The notes under the pieces: model-generated
Told to the model about the DNA's origin: nothing
Databases searched by the model: none
What the model saw: the letters and a program-made list of their open reading frames with translations, nothing else
Shown here: in pieces, positions 8,704-17,335 of the stretch
Layout of the letters: the number at the start of each line of letters is the position of its first letter
How positions within the stretch are numbered: the stretch's first letter is position 1
Assembly: GCA_964432995.1 (NCBI GenBank)
Contig: CAYSPU010000097.1
Coordinates: 1 to 19,353, forward strand
Direction: 5' to 3'
From: CAYSPU01 sp964432995
GTDB taxonomy: Bacteria; Verrucomicrobiota; Verrucomicrobiia; Limisphaerales; JAHDYP01
Length of the DNA: 19,353 nucleotides
Made by a program: the position numbers and the translations under genes

Positions 8704-11199
8704 TCATCTTCCGGCGCGGCGTCCGGTGCGCAGGGCGTTTCCGCGAAAGGCCGACCATCCGCCCGCCGCCGGCTCCGCCGCGGTCTTCAGGGCGTAGAGT
8801 GTCCCGTCGTTGGAACCGACGTAGAGGATCCCGCCGGGGCCGAGGACGGGTGACGACTGGATCCAGTTGCCGGTGGCATAGGTCCAGATCACCTCGCCCG
8901 ACGGGTTGAGGGCGTAGAGCCGGCCGTCGGAGCAGCCGCAGTAGACGGTGCCGTCCGCCCCCAGCACCGGGGTGGATTGCATCCAACTGCCTCCCTGGAG
9001 GCTCCACTTCTCGGTGCCGTCCGGGCGCACCGCGTACAACTTGTGGTCGTCCGAGCCGAAGTAGACCGTGCCCTCGGGGCCCACGACCGGTGAGGAGGAG
9101 ATTTGCGACCCCGTGGGGAACTGCCATCGTTTCGTGCCGTCGGGGCCGATGGCGTAAAGGGAACCGTCGTTGGAGCCGAAGAAGACGGTGTCGTCCGCGC
9201 CAAGGGCCGGGGAGGTGAAGATCGCGCCGCGGGTGGGGAAGGTCCACTTGGCAGCGCCTTCGGGTGTCACGGCGTGCAGGTTGGAGTCGCCCGAGCCGAC
9301 GTAGACGGTTCCGTCGAGTCCGATTGCCGCGGAGGAATCGATCCCGCCGCCCGTGGCGTAAGTCCAGGCGATTTGGCCGTCGGATTGGAGGGCGTAGAGC
9401 CGGGCGTCGTGCGAACCGACATAGACGGCGCCGTTGGCGGCGAGTGCGGGTGAGGCGTAGATCTGGCCGCGGGTGGTGACCAGCCATTTGCGGGTTCCGT
9501 CAGGGCGCAGTGCGTAGATGTTGGAGTCATAGCCGCCGAAGTAGATGGTGCCGTCGGGGGCGAGGGCGGGTGTGGAGTAGATGCGGCCACCGGTTCGGAA
9601 GCTCCATTGGGGCAGGCCGTTGGGGTGGAGGGCGTAGAGGCGCTGGTCCGCGGAACCAAAGTAGACATTCCCCTGGGCATCCAGGGCGGGAGCGCTGTGG
9701 ATGGGGCCCCGGGCCCGGTAAGCGTAGAGACGGGTGCCAGGGGCGGCGGGAGCCGCCCAGCCCGAGGCAGGGTCGCTGTAGTCCCCTGCCCCCGCGCGGT
9801 TCCGGGCGCGGATCCAGTAGAAGTAGTTGGTGCCCTCGCGCACCTTGAAATCGTCGAACCGCCGGGTGGCATCGCTGATCTGCGCGATCTGGACAGCGCC
9901 GGCCAGATCCGGGTCGGTGTTCCTCCAGACTTCGTAGACGCGGCCCCAGGCGATGCTTTTCCAGGTCACCTCGACCCGGGCCGGGACGGTTCCCTGACTG
10001 GCGCTGATTGGCTCGGGTTTGCCTGGAGCAACGGCCGCGCTGTCGGATTCCAGGCGTCCCAGATGGCGGGGCCCGCCGCGGAACATGGGCCACGGGCTCT
10101 TGGCCGGACCCGCGCCGCCGTGGAGCGCGTAGATGCGATTATCCCGACACGCGAAGTAGATCGTGCCGTCGGGACCGATGTTGGGCGACGACCAGATCTC
10201 GCCCTTGGTCCGGAACTTCCATTTGAGGGTGCCGTCGGGGTTCAGGGCATAGAACGTGCGATCCGCCGAGCCGAAATACACCGTTCCCTCGGCGTCGACG
10301 GCCGGCGAAGAGAGGGGTATTCCTCCTTGCGTCGCGTACGACCACCGGAGCGTGCCGTCGGCGTTCACCGCATACAGGTTGCGGTCCATCGAACCGAAGT
10401 AGACCACGCCGTTGGTGCCGAGCGCGGGCGACGTGTGCACTTCGCCGCGAGTCAAGTAGCTCCATTGCTGCTGGCCCTGCGGGTTGACCGCGTAAAGGCG
10501 CCGGTCGTTCGAACCGATGTAGATGGTCCCGTCGGCATCCAGCGCCGGTGAGGAACGGATGGAACCGGAAGTCTGAAACACCCACTTCTGGGTCCCTTCG
10601 GGAGTGACCGCGTACAGACTGTGGTCGTAGGACCCGAAGTAGATGGTGCCATCCGCCCCCAACGCCGGCGAGGAGAAGACGTAGCCGCGGGTGCGAAACT
10701 GCCATTTCCTCGAGCCATCAGGCTGGAAGGCGTAGAGCGTGAAGTCGTCCGAACCGACATAGATGGTGCCGTCCGTTCCGATTGCCGGGGAGCAGTTCAC
10801 CTGGGCGGCGGCGGCCACGTCCCAGCTCTTCACACCGTTGGCCTGGACGGCATACAGCCGTTGGTCCCGGCTTCCGAAGTACAACACGCCTTCGGGGCTG
10901 AGGGCGGCGGTGGAGTCAATTCCGTTGCCGGTTGCGACCTGCCATTCCAGCTTGCCATCCGCAGAGATCGCCAGGAGCCGCCGGTCCTGTGTGCCACAGT
11001 AGACTGTGCCGTCCGGGCCGATCGTGGGCGACGCGTAGTTGCCCTGGTCCTGGAGGGCAAACTCCCAGAGTTTCGTGCCCGGTTCCTGGGCCATGGCCCA
11101 GCCGGCTCCGAGAAGCACCGGAACCGCAATGGCCCAGGGCACAACCCGCACGCTTCTGCGAAGGCGCCGCCGCAGCACTCTGACTACATGCAGATTCAT
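8704..11199 (-). CDS. exported double eight-bladed PQQ-type beta-propeller with central FN3 domain (831 aa)
   Basis: A basic N-terminus and hydrophobic segment ending GWAMA give a signal peptide of about 37 residues. After it come eight repeats of about 40 residues with the pattern DGTxYxGSxDxxLYAxxPDG...W (about 40-375), a fibronectin-III-like stretch (about 390-482, with YEVWRNTDPDL and NYFYWIRARNRAGAGDYSDP) and eight more repeats (about 484-815). Each propeller closes with a related motif, WPMFRGG...GR and WSAFRGN...GR. BamB and PQQ-type propellers have eight blades, so this is two full propellers. No quinoprotein dehydrogenase motifs were recognised, so a binding or scaffold role is more likely than catalysis. 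I chose ATG 11199 because the signal peptide starts there; the same frame is open further upstream but reads through repeat DNA. Confidence 0.9.
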   Translation of the reverse strand: MNLHVVRVLRRRLRRSVRVVPWAIAVPVLLGAGWAMAQEPGTKLWEFALQDQGNYASPTIGPDGTVYCGTQDRRLLAISADGKLEWQVATGNGIDSTAALSPEGVLYFGSRDQRLYAVQANGVKSWDVAAAAQVNCSPAIGTDGTIYVGSDDFTLYAFQPDGSRKWQFRTRGYVFSSPALGADGTIYFGSYDHSLYAVTPEGTQKWVFQTSGSIRSSPALDADGTIYIGSNDRRLYAVNPQGQQQWSYLTRGEVHTSPALGTNGVVYFGSMDRNLYAVNADGTLRWSYATQGGIPLSSPAVDAEGTVYFGSADRTFYALNPDGTLKWKFRTKGEIWSSPNIGPDGTIYFACRDNRIYALHGGAGPAKSPWPMFRGGPRHLGRLESDSAAVAPGKPEPISASQGTVPARVEVTWKSIAWGRVYEVWRNTDPDLAGAVQIAQISDATRRFDDFKVREGTNYFYWIRARNRAGAGDYSDPASGWAAPAAPGTRLYAYRARGPIHSAPALDAQGNVYFGSADQRLYALHPNGLPQWSFRTGGRIYSTPALAPDGTIYFGGYDSNIYALRPDGTRKWLVTTRGQIYASPALAANGAVYVGSHDARLYALQSDGQIAWTYATGGGIDSSAAIGLDGTVYVGSGDSNLHAVTPEGAAKWTFPTRGAIFTSPALGADDTVFFGSNDGSLYAIGPDGTKRWQFPTGSQISSSPVVGPEGTVYFGSDDHKLYAVRPDGTEKWSLQGGSWMQSTPVLGADGTVYCGCSDGRLYALNPSGEVIWTYATGNWIQSSPVLGPGGILYVGSNDGTLYALKTAAEPAAGGWSAFRGNALRTGRRAGR

Positions 11200-11406
11200 G
11201 TTAATGGCTTCTGGACCGTGGCGGAGAACCAGGGCGTTCGTCGTCACCGACAACGCGAGCGGGCATCGCCCCCCGTCCGCGCATGAATGGTGTTGCTCAT
11301 ACCACCAGGCTGCGTCGATGTCGAGCCGCCCGGAAACGTCACCGCGATCCGCAACGGCCGCGCGAGAGGCGGGACTCCTGGGGCTGGCCACACCGCCAGC
11401 GGTTCC

Positions 11407-11457
11407 GGACCGCAGTTCGTGTTGGCTGCGGTCAATGGTGTGTGCGTTCTCCTGCGG
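11407..11457 (+). repeat. hairpin-containing repeat, copy 1
   Basis: The segment begins GGACCGC and ends with a 23-bp stretch (11435-11457) identical to 11563-11585; the left part is similar but diverged. A CCGCAG/CTGCGG stem (11410-11415 with 11426-11431) sits in the left part. A second stem, GCGGGTC/GACCCGC with loop GAGAG (11454-11472), starts at the right edge. Confidence 0.75.
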
Positions 11458-11533
11458 GTCGAGAGGACCCGCGGTCCGGAAGAGTTGCTCGGCGTACGGT
11501 CGTGGTTGGACCATCGACAGCCCGCAAGGTTAG

Positions 11534-11585
11534 GGACCGCGGCTCGTCTTGAGCCGCAGCCTATGGTGTGTGCGTTCTCCTGCGG
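11534..11585 (+). repeat. hairpin-containing repeat, copy 2
   Basis: The same layout as copy 1, offset by 127 bp. The left part carries a different but stronger stem, GCGGCTC-GTCTT-GAGCCGC (11539-11557), then the identical 23-bp stretch (11563-11585), then a short GCGG/CCGC stem. Keeping a hairpin while its bases change suggests that the fold matters, though two copies are too few to prove it. Confidence 0.75.
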
Positions 11586-11705
11586 ATCATGCCGCCGCCT
11601 CAGGACGTGGTTTGGCGGAGCGCGACCAATTCCTCGGTTGCAGCAGCAACGAGCGCTCGGAAGGTGGTCGGAGACTCCGAGGCGCGTCCGGCCGGTGGGG
11701 CTGCT

Positions 11706-11724
11706 GCCCGCCGGGACGGCGGGC
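11706..11724. other. strong GC hairpin upstream of S9 peptidase gene
   Basis: GCCCGCC at 11706-11712 and GGCGGGC at 11718-11724 form a perfect 7-bp stem with loop GGGAC, 87 bp before the S9 peptidase start. No T-tract follows. It may be a leader structure, part of a dispersed repeat or a terminator of an upstream transcript. Confidence 0.4.
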
Positions 11725-11811
11725 GCGCCGTGCCGCTTTCCGCCTGTCCCCGCGCCTTGACGAGGCTGCGTGATCCGGACACATTCTCCGCGTCACGCGA
11801 CCGTCTGACCC

Positions 11812-13734
11812 ATGAAACTCATCCTGATGGCCATGTCGATTCTCACCGCCGCCGCCACCCACGCCGATCTGCCGACCCTCATCCCCCGTCAGGTCCTCTT
11901 CGGCAACCCCGACAAGGCCAGCCCGCGCCTCTCCCCCGACGGAAAGAGACTCGCCTACCTGGCGCCGCAGGAAGACGTCCTCAACGTCTGGGTCCGCACC
12001 ATCGGACAAGACGACGACCACGTCGTCACGGCCGACAAGAAGCGCGGGATTCGGATCTTCTTCTGGCAGCAGGACAGCGAGCACATCCTCTATCTGCAGG
12101 ACCAGGATGGGGACGAGAACTGGCATGTCTATCAGACCAACTTGCGCACGAAGAACACGCGCGACCTTACGCCGTTCCAGGGTGTTCGCGCCGACATCGT
12201 GGCCGTGGACCCCAACTATCCGAAGGAACTGCTGGTCGGCCTGAACCTCGAGGACCGGCAGTTGCATGACGTCTACCGTCTCCAGCTCGAGACCGGCGCC
12301 GTCGAACTCGACACCAAGAACCCGGGCGACGTTGCCGGCTGGACCGCCGACAACCGGATGCAGGTCCGGGTCGCCTCCGTCTTCCTGCCGGATGGCGGCA
12401 CCGAAATCCGGATTCGCGATGAGGCCCAAGCCCCCTGGCGCGTCTTCCAGAGGTGGAGTCCCGACGAGACCTTCGGCGGTGTGGCCGCGTTCACCCCCGG
12501 GAACAAAGGCGTCTGGGTCATCTCGAGCGTCGAGGCGAACGCCGCCCGGCTGGTCGAATTCGACCTTGCCTCCGGCCGGAGCAAGGTGATTGCCGAGGAT
12601 CCGGATTACGACGCCGGCGATCTGTTGATCCATCCCACCAAGCGGCACCTCGAGGCCGTCAGCTTCATCCGCGCGCGCGAGGAGTGGACGCTCGTGGACC
12701 GATCCCTTGAGGCGGACTTCGCGGCCCTGGCCAAAGTACGCCGCGGGGACTTCAGCGTCGTGAGCCGGGACTTGGCGGATCGCACCTGGCTGGTGGCCTA
12801 TCTGATCGATGACGGCCCCGTTTACTACTACGCCTACGACCGGGAGAGCCGAAAGGCCACGCTCCTGTTCAGCAACCGGGCGGATCTCGAGAAGTACACC
12901 CTGGCCCAGATACAGCCTGTTTCCTTCCAGGCGCGCGATGGGCTGACGATTCACGGTTATCTGACACGACCGCCCGGCGCCGCCGCCTCGCCCGGGCCCA
13001 TGGTGCTGAACGTGCACGGAGGCCCCTGGGCGCGCGACACCTGGGGTCTGGACCCCGAGACTCAGTGGTTGGCCAACCGCGGCTACACGGTGCTCCAGGT
13101 CAATTTCCGGGGCTCGACCGGTTACGGGAAGAAGTTCCTGAACGCCGGTGACCGTGAATGGGCCGGCGCCATGCACCACGACCTGATCGATGCCAAACGC
13201 TGGGCTGTCCAGCAGGGTTACGCCGACCCCAAGCGCATCTGCATCTACGGCGCCAGCTACGGCGGCTACGCCACCCTCGTCGGACTGACCTTCACGCCCG
13301 ACGAGTTCACCTGCGGCGTGGATATCGTCGGCCCCTCGAACCTGGCGACGCTCATCCAGTCCATCCCTCCCTATTGGAAGCCGCTCAAATCGATGTTCGA
13401 CAAGCGGGTGGGCAAACTGGAAACCGAACCCGAGTTCCTCCAGGCCCGTTCGCCCCTCTTCAAGGCGGACAAGATCCAAGTCCCGCTGTTGATCGGCCAG
13501 GGCGCCAACGACCCGCGCGTCAAACAGGCGGAAAGCGATCAAATCGTCGCCGCCGCCCGGAAGAACAACAAACCGGTCGAATACCTCGTCTTTCCGGACG
13601 AAGGCCACGGCTTCGCGCGTCCGGAAAACCGCTTCAAGTTCTACGCGGCGACGGAGCAGTTCCTCGCAAAACACCTGGGAGGACGTTCCGAACCCCCCAC
13701 GGAGAAGGAGAATTGGAGTTCGCTCACCCACTAA
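11812..13734 (+). CDS. S9-family (prolyl-oligopeptidase-like) serine peptidase, exported (640 aa)
   Basis: A signal peptide, MKLILMAMSILTAAATHA, is followed by a beta-propeller (about 25-370, starting SPRLSPDGKRLAYLAP) and an alpha/beta-hydrolase domain (about 375-628). The oxyanion-hole region is LNVHGGPW. The triad can be placed: Ser482 in GASYGGYA, Asp567 in GANDPRVK and His599 in DEGHGF. By family it cleaves short peptides, often after Pro or as a dipeptidyl or acylaminoacyl peptidase; the exact specificity is not readable. It ends 15 bp before the tricorn homologue, on the same strand, so the two are probably co-transcribed. No Shine-Dalgarno site precedes the ATG. Confidence 0.95.
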   Translation: MKLILMAMSILTAAATHADLPTLIPRQVLFGNPDKASPRLSPDGKRLAYLAPQEDVLNVWVRTIGQDDDHVVTADKKRGIRIFFWQQDSEHILYLQDQDGDENWHVYQTNLRTKNTRDLTPFQGVRADIVAVDPNYPKELLVGLNLEDRQLHDVYRLQLETGAVELDTKNPGDVAGWTADNRMQVRVASVFLPDGGTEIRIRDEAQAPWRVFQRWSPDETFGGVAAFTPGNKGVWVISSVEANAARLVEFDLASGRSKVIAEDPDYDAGDLLIHPTKRHLEAVSFIRAREEWTLVDRSLEADFAALAKVRRGDFSVVSRDLADRTWLVAYLIDDGPVYYYAYDRESRKATLLFSNRADLEKYTLAQIQPVSFQARDGLTIHGYLTRPPGAAASPGPMVLNVHGGPWARDTWGLDPETQWLANRGYTVLQVNFRGSTGYGKKFLNAGDREWAGAMHHDLIDAKRWAVQQGYADPKRICIYGASYGGYATLVGLTFTPDEFTCGVDIVGPSNLATLIQSIPPYWKPLKSMFDKRVGKLETEPEFLQARSPLFKADKIQVPLLIGQGANDPRVKQAESDQIVAAARKNNKPVEYLVFPDEGHGFARPENRFKFYAATEQFLAKHLGGRSEPPTEKENWSSLTH

Positions 13735-13749
13735 CCCACGCCCACCATC

Positions 13750-16700
13750 ATGCACCCATCCGTGTTCCCGATCGTTGGCCGTTGCCTGCTTTCCGTGGGC
13801 GCCGCGTTCTTCTTGATCCCCAACCCTCTCTCCGCCGCCGACGCCGTGTCCGGACACATCGATGCCCGGCTGCTCCGGCAGGCGGACGTCTCCGAAACCC
13901 AGATCGCCTTCGTTTACGCCGGTGACATCTGGGTCGCCCCGAAGGAGGGAGGCACCGCCGTCCGGCTCAGCTCGCCCCGGGGCGAAGAGTCCTTCCCCCG
14001 TTTCTCGCCCGACGGCACCCAGATCGCCTTCAGTGCCAACTACGACGGCAATCAGGACGTCTACGTAATCCCCGCCACCGGCGGATTGCCCCGGCGCGTC
14101 ACGCACCACGGCGCGCCCGACCGGATTCTCGACTGGTACCCGGACGGGAAGGCGCTCCTCTACGCCACGTCCATGACCAGCGAGAAGGACCGCTTCAACC
14201 AACTCTATCGGGTCCCGGCCGAAGGCGGACTCCCGCAGAAACTCCCCGTCCCCTACGGCGAATTCGGCAGCATCTCCCCGGATGGCCGCTGGCTCGCCTA
14301 CACTCCCATCAGCATCGATTTCCGCACCTGGAAACGATACCGCGGCGGCATGACCCCGGACATCTGGCTCTTCGACCTCGAGAAGAACACCGCCAGGAAC
14401 CTGACCAAGGACGAGGCCGACGACGCCCAGCCCATGTGGCACGAGGAGACCGTTTACTTTCTCTCCGACCGGGACGACCACAAACGCGCCAACGTCTGGG
14501 CCTACGACACCCGCCGGAACAAACTCCGCCAGGTCACGTCCTTCACCGACTACGACGTTCATTTCCCCGGCATGGGCCCCAAGGAACTCGTCCTCGAAAA
14601 CGGCGGCCGCCTCTACCTCCTCGACCTCGCCACCGAGAAACTCCGCGAAATCGACATCCGCGTCGTCACCGACCAGGCTACGCTCAAACCCCGGGTCGAA
14701 GGCGTCTCCGGCCAGATCCGGTCCAGCTCCGTCTCGCCGACGGGCAAACGCGCGGTCTTCGAAGCCCGCGGCGACCTCTACAGCATCCCGGCCGAACACG
14801 GCGTCGTGCGCAATCTGTCCCGCAGCTCCGGCGCCGCCGAACGCTTTCCCGCCTGGTCCCCGGACTCCAAGTGGGTCGCCTACTTCAGCGACCGCTCCGG
14901 TGAATACGAACTCTGCCTCCGCCCGGCCGACGGCTCCGACAAGGAGGAAACGCTCACCGCCCTCGGACCCGGGTTCCGCTATCCTCCGGTCTGGTCACCC
15001 GACAGCAAGAAGCTGGTGTTCATCGATCAGTCCATGCGCATCCATCTCCATGATCGTGACACCAAGGAAACCAAGGTCCTCGACCAAATGCTCTGGCTCT
15101 ACCACGGCGCCCTCATGGGCTTCCGCTTCAGTTGGTCCGCCGACAGCCGCTGGATCGCCTACGCCGGCGATCTCGAAAACCGGAATAGCGCCATCGTCCT
15201 CTACGACACCCGCGAAGGACGCCGACACCAGGTCACCTCGGGCTTCTACGACGATTCCTGGCCCGTCTTCGACCCGGACGGCAAATACCTCTACTACCGG
15301 TCCGGACGCAGCTTCGCCCCCGTCTACAGCGACCTCGACAACACCTGGATCTATCCCAACACCGCTCTCCTCGTCGCCGTCCCCCTCCGCAAGGACGTCG
15401 CCTCCCCCCTCGCCCCGCGCAACGACGAAGAGCCGGACAAGGACAAGGAGAAAGAGAAAGAGAAGGACAAGGAGAAGAAAGACGACGCCGACAAGAAAAA
15501 CGACAAGCCGGACGATGAGAAAGGAAACGCCGCCCCAGCCAACGGCGATGACTCCGCCAACAAAGACAATAGCACAGCCGAGGCCGGCGAGGCGGACCAA
15601 GACAAGAAAGACGAGAAGAAGGAGGAGAAGAAGGACGACGCCAAGGACAAACCCAAGCCGGTGGAGATCGACCTGGCCGACTTCGAGCGTCGGGCCGTGA
15701 TCCTGCCGCCGAAGGCCGGTCGTTTCGGCGAACTCGAGGCCGTCAGCGGGAAGCTCCTCTTCCGGCGCCTCCCCCGCACCGGCTCCGGCGACGACCGAAA
15801 CCCCCTGCTCTTCTACGAACTCGAGAAACGCGAAGAGAAAACCATCCTCGGTGATGTTGATTCCTATGAGTTGACCGCCAACCGCCAGAAGCTCTTCGTC
15901 CGCAAAGGTGGCGATTACTCCATCGTCGAGGTCAAGGAAGGCCAGAAGATGGACAAGAAACTGCCCACCGGAGGCCTGGAAACCACCATCGACCCTGTCG
16001 CCGAGTGGCGCCAAATCTTCGCCGACGCCTGGCGCATCGAACGGGACTTCTTCTACGACCCGAACCTGCATGGCGTCGACTGGACCGCCATGAAGGAGCG
16101 CTACGGCAAATTGCTCGAAGACGCCGTCACCCGCTGGGACGTGAACTATCTCATCGGCGAGCTGATCGGCGAACTCAACGCTTCCCACACCTACCGCAGC
16201 GGCGGTGACGTAGAGTCGGCTCCCCACCGCGGCGTCGGCTACCTCGGAGCCGACTTCAACCTCGAGGAGGGGGCCTATCGCTTCCAGAAGATCCTCGAGG
16301 CCGCCCCTTGGGATGTCGAAGCCCGCTCCCCGCTCCGCCAACCGGGCGTCGACGTCAAGGAAGGCGACTTCCTCCTTGCCGTCAACGGGGCGCCGATCGA
16401 CGCCAACCTCGATCCCTGGGCCGCCTTCGAAGGCCTCGCCGACAAGACCGTGGCCCTCAGCGTCAACGACAAGCCCACCCTCGAAGGCGCCCGCGAAGTC
16501 CTCGTCCAGACGCTGGGCAGCGAGAATCGCCTGCGGCACCTGGCCTGGACCGATGCCAAACGCCGCCGCGTGGCGGAAGCCAGCCAGGGGCGCATCGGCT
16601 ATGTCTACGTCCCCGACACCGGCCAACAGGGACAGACCGAACTCGTCCGCCAGTTCCGTGGCCAATACACCATGGACGGGCTGATTATCGACGAACGCTT

Positions 16701-17193
16701 CAACAGCGGCGGGCAGATCCCCGATCGCTTCATCGAGCTCCTGAATCGTCCCCTGCTCAACTACTGGGGAGTGCGCGACGGCCGCGACTGGCCCTGGCCC
16801 TCCATCGCCCATTTCGGCCCCAAAGCCATGCTCATCAACGGCTGGAGCGGCTCCGGCGGAGATGCCTTCCCTCACTACTTCAAGAAAGCCAAACTCGGGC
16901 CCCTCATCGGCACGCGCACCTGGGGCGGCCTCATCGGCATGACCGGCGCCCCTCCGCTCGTCGACGGCGGGAGCGTCACCGTCCCCACCTTTGGCATCTA
17001 CAGCCCGAAAGGCGAATGGATCATCGAAGGATACGGCGTCGATCCCGACATCGAGATCGTGGACGACCCCGCCGCCATGGCTCGAGGGGAGGATCCCCAA
17101 CTCGAACGGGCGATCCAGGAAGTTCTCAAAGCGCTGAAGAAGAACCCCCCGCCGCAGCCCAAAAAACCCAAATACCCCATCCGCGATCGGTGA
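13750..17193 (+). CDS. tricorn-protease homologue, exported S41-type peptidase (1147 aa)
   Basis: A signal peptide (cleavage about residue 30, NPLSAADA) precedes two beta-propellers (about 36-330 and 330-740, with repeats such as FPRFSPDGTQIAFSAN and FPAWSPDSKWVAYFSD), the C1 domain, a PDZ domain (about 820-907) and the C2 domain. All four tricorn catalytic residues are recognisable: Ser812 and His813 in NASHTY, nucleophile Ser1035 in SGSGGDAFP and Glu1093 in IEGYGVDPDIE. Tricorn degrades peptides released by larger proteases into short oligopeptides. The archaeal enzyme is cytosolic, whereas this one appears exported. Residues 558-637 are a low-complexity insert, about two thirds Asp, Glu and Lys, within the second propeller. 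It follows the S9 peptidase gene by 15 bp, and its start has no Shine-Dalgarno site. Confidence 0.95.
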   Translation: MHPSVFPIVGRCLLSVGAAFFLIPNPLSAADAVSGHIDARLLRQADVSETQIAFVYAGDIWVAPKEGGTAVRLSSPRGEESFPRFSPDGTQIAFSANYDGNQDVYVIPATGGLPRRVTHHGAPDRILDWYPDGKALLYATSMTSEKDRFNQLYRVPAEGGLPQKLPVPYGEFGSISPDGRWLAYTPISIDFRTWKRYRGGMTPDIWLFDLEKNTARNLTKDEADDAQPMWHEETVYFLSDRDDHKRANVWAYDTRRNKLRQVTSFTDYDVHFPGMGPKELVLENGGRLYLLDLATEKLREIDIRVVTDQATLKPRVEGVSGQIRSSSVSPTGKRAVFEARGDLYSIPAEHGVVRNLSRSSGAAERFPAWSPDSKWVAYFSDRSGEYELCLRPADGSDKEETLTALGPGFRYPPVWSPDSKKLVFIDQSMRIHLHDRDTKETKVLDQMLWLYHGALMGFRFSWSADSRWIAYAGDLENRNSAIVLYDTREGRRHQVTSGFYDDSWPVFDPDGKYLYYRSGRSFAPVYSDLDNTWIYPNTALLVAVPLRKDVASPLAPRNDEEPDKDKEKEKEKDKEKKDDADKKNDKPDDEKGNAAPANGDDSANKDNSTAEAGEADQDKKDEKKEEKKDDAKDKPKPVEIDLADFERRAVILPPKAGRFGELEAVSGKLLFRRLPRTGSGDDRNPLLFYELEKREEKTILGDVDSYELTANRQKLFVRKGGDYSIVEVKEGQKMDKKLPTGGLETTIDPVAEWRQIFADAWRIERDFFYDPNLHGVDWTAMKERYGKLLEDAVTRWDVNYLIGELIGELNASHTYRSGGDVESAPHRGVGYLGADFNLEEGAYRFQKILEAAPWDVEARSPLRQPGVDVKEGDFLLAVNGAPIDANLDPWAAFEGLADKTVALSVNDKPTLEGAREVLVQTLGSENRLRHLAWTDAKRRRVAEASQGRIGYVYVPDTGQQGQTELVRQFRGQYTMDGLIIDERFNSGGQIPDRFIELLNRPLLNYWGVRDGRDWPWPSIAHFGPKAMLINGWSGSGGDAFPHYFKKAKLGPLIGTRTWGGLIGMTGAPPLVDGGSVTVPTFGIYSPKGEWIIEGYGVDPDIEIVDDPAAMARGEDPQLERAIQEVLKALKKNPPPQPKKPKYPIRDR

Positions 17194-17233
17194 ACCGCCG
17201 ATGCTATTGCCCTCTCCTTTGACGGCGGATGGG

Positions 17234-17294
17234 CGCGGATCGGGGGGAATGCTCGTGACCTCGCCTCCATCCGCGTTCATCCCCGCTATCCGCG
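17234..17294. terminator. imperfect inverted repeat between convergent genes
   Basis: CGCGGATCGGGG at 17234-17245 pairs with CCCCGCTATCCGCG at 17281-17294, giving 12 base pairs with a 2-base bulge and a 35-base loop. It lies between the tricorn gene stop (17193) and the stop of the minus-strand membrane-protein gene (17336), so it could serve both transcripts. There is no T-tract. The wording of the sequence (ATCCGCG repeats) also resembles dispersed non-coding repeats found in this kind of genome. Confidence 0.35.
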
Positions 17295-17335
17295 GTCACC
17301 CACCTCCCCTCGCCCCTCCTCGTCCGCGGTCGAGC

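Larger units (their letters stand above)
11200..11811. other. 612-bp non-coding divergent region with hairpin repeats
   Basis: It lies between the leftward PQQ-propeller gene and the rightward S9 peptidase gene, so it should carry both promoters, but no convincing -35/-10 pair was found. It contains a repeat present twice (11407-11457 and 11534-11585), several GC-rich hairpins and an 11-bp palindrome CGGAGACTCCG at 11669-11679. ORFs that cross it on both strands have no family features and I regard them as chance openings. Confidence 0.7.

Noticed and set aside
11200..11514. N-terminal extension of the PQQ-propeller protein by 105 codons
   Set aside because: The extension runs through non-coding repeat DNA, while a good signal peptide begins at ATG 11199.
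11587..14799. 1070-codon minus-strand ORF opposite the peptidases
   Set aside because: It is a mirror opening of the S9 and tricorn reading frames, with no domain features of its own; both plus-strand genes have complete catalytic residues.
14995..17280. 761-codon minus-strand ORF opposite the tricorn gene
   Set aside because: It is a shadow of the tricorn frame; its Leu/Val-rich run is only the complement of the Lys/Asp/Glu-rich insert.
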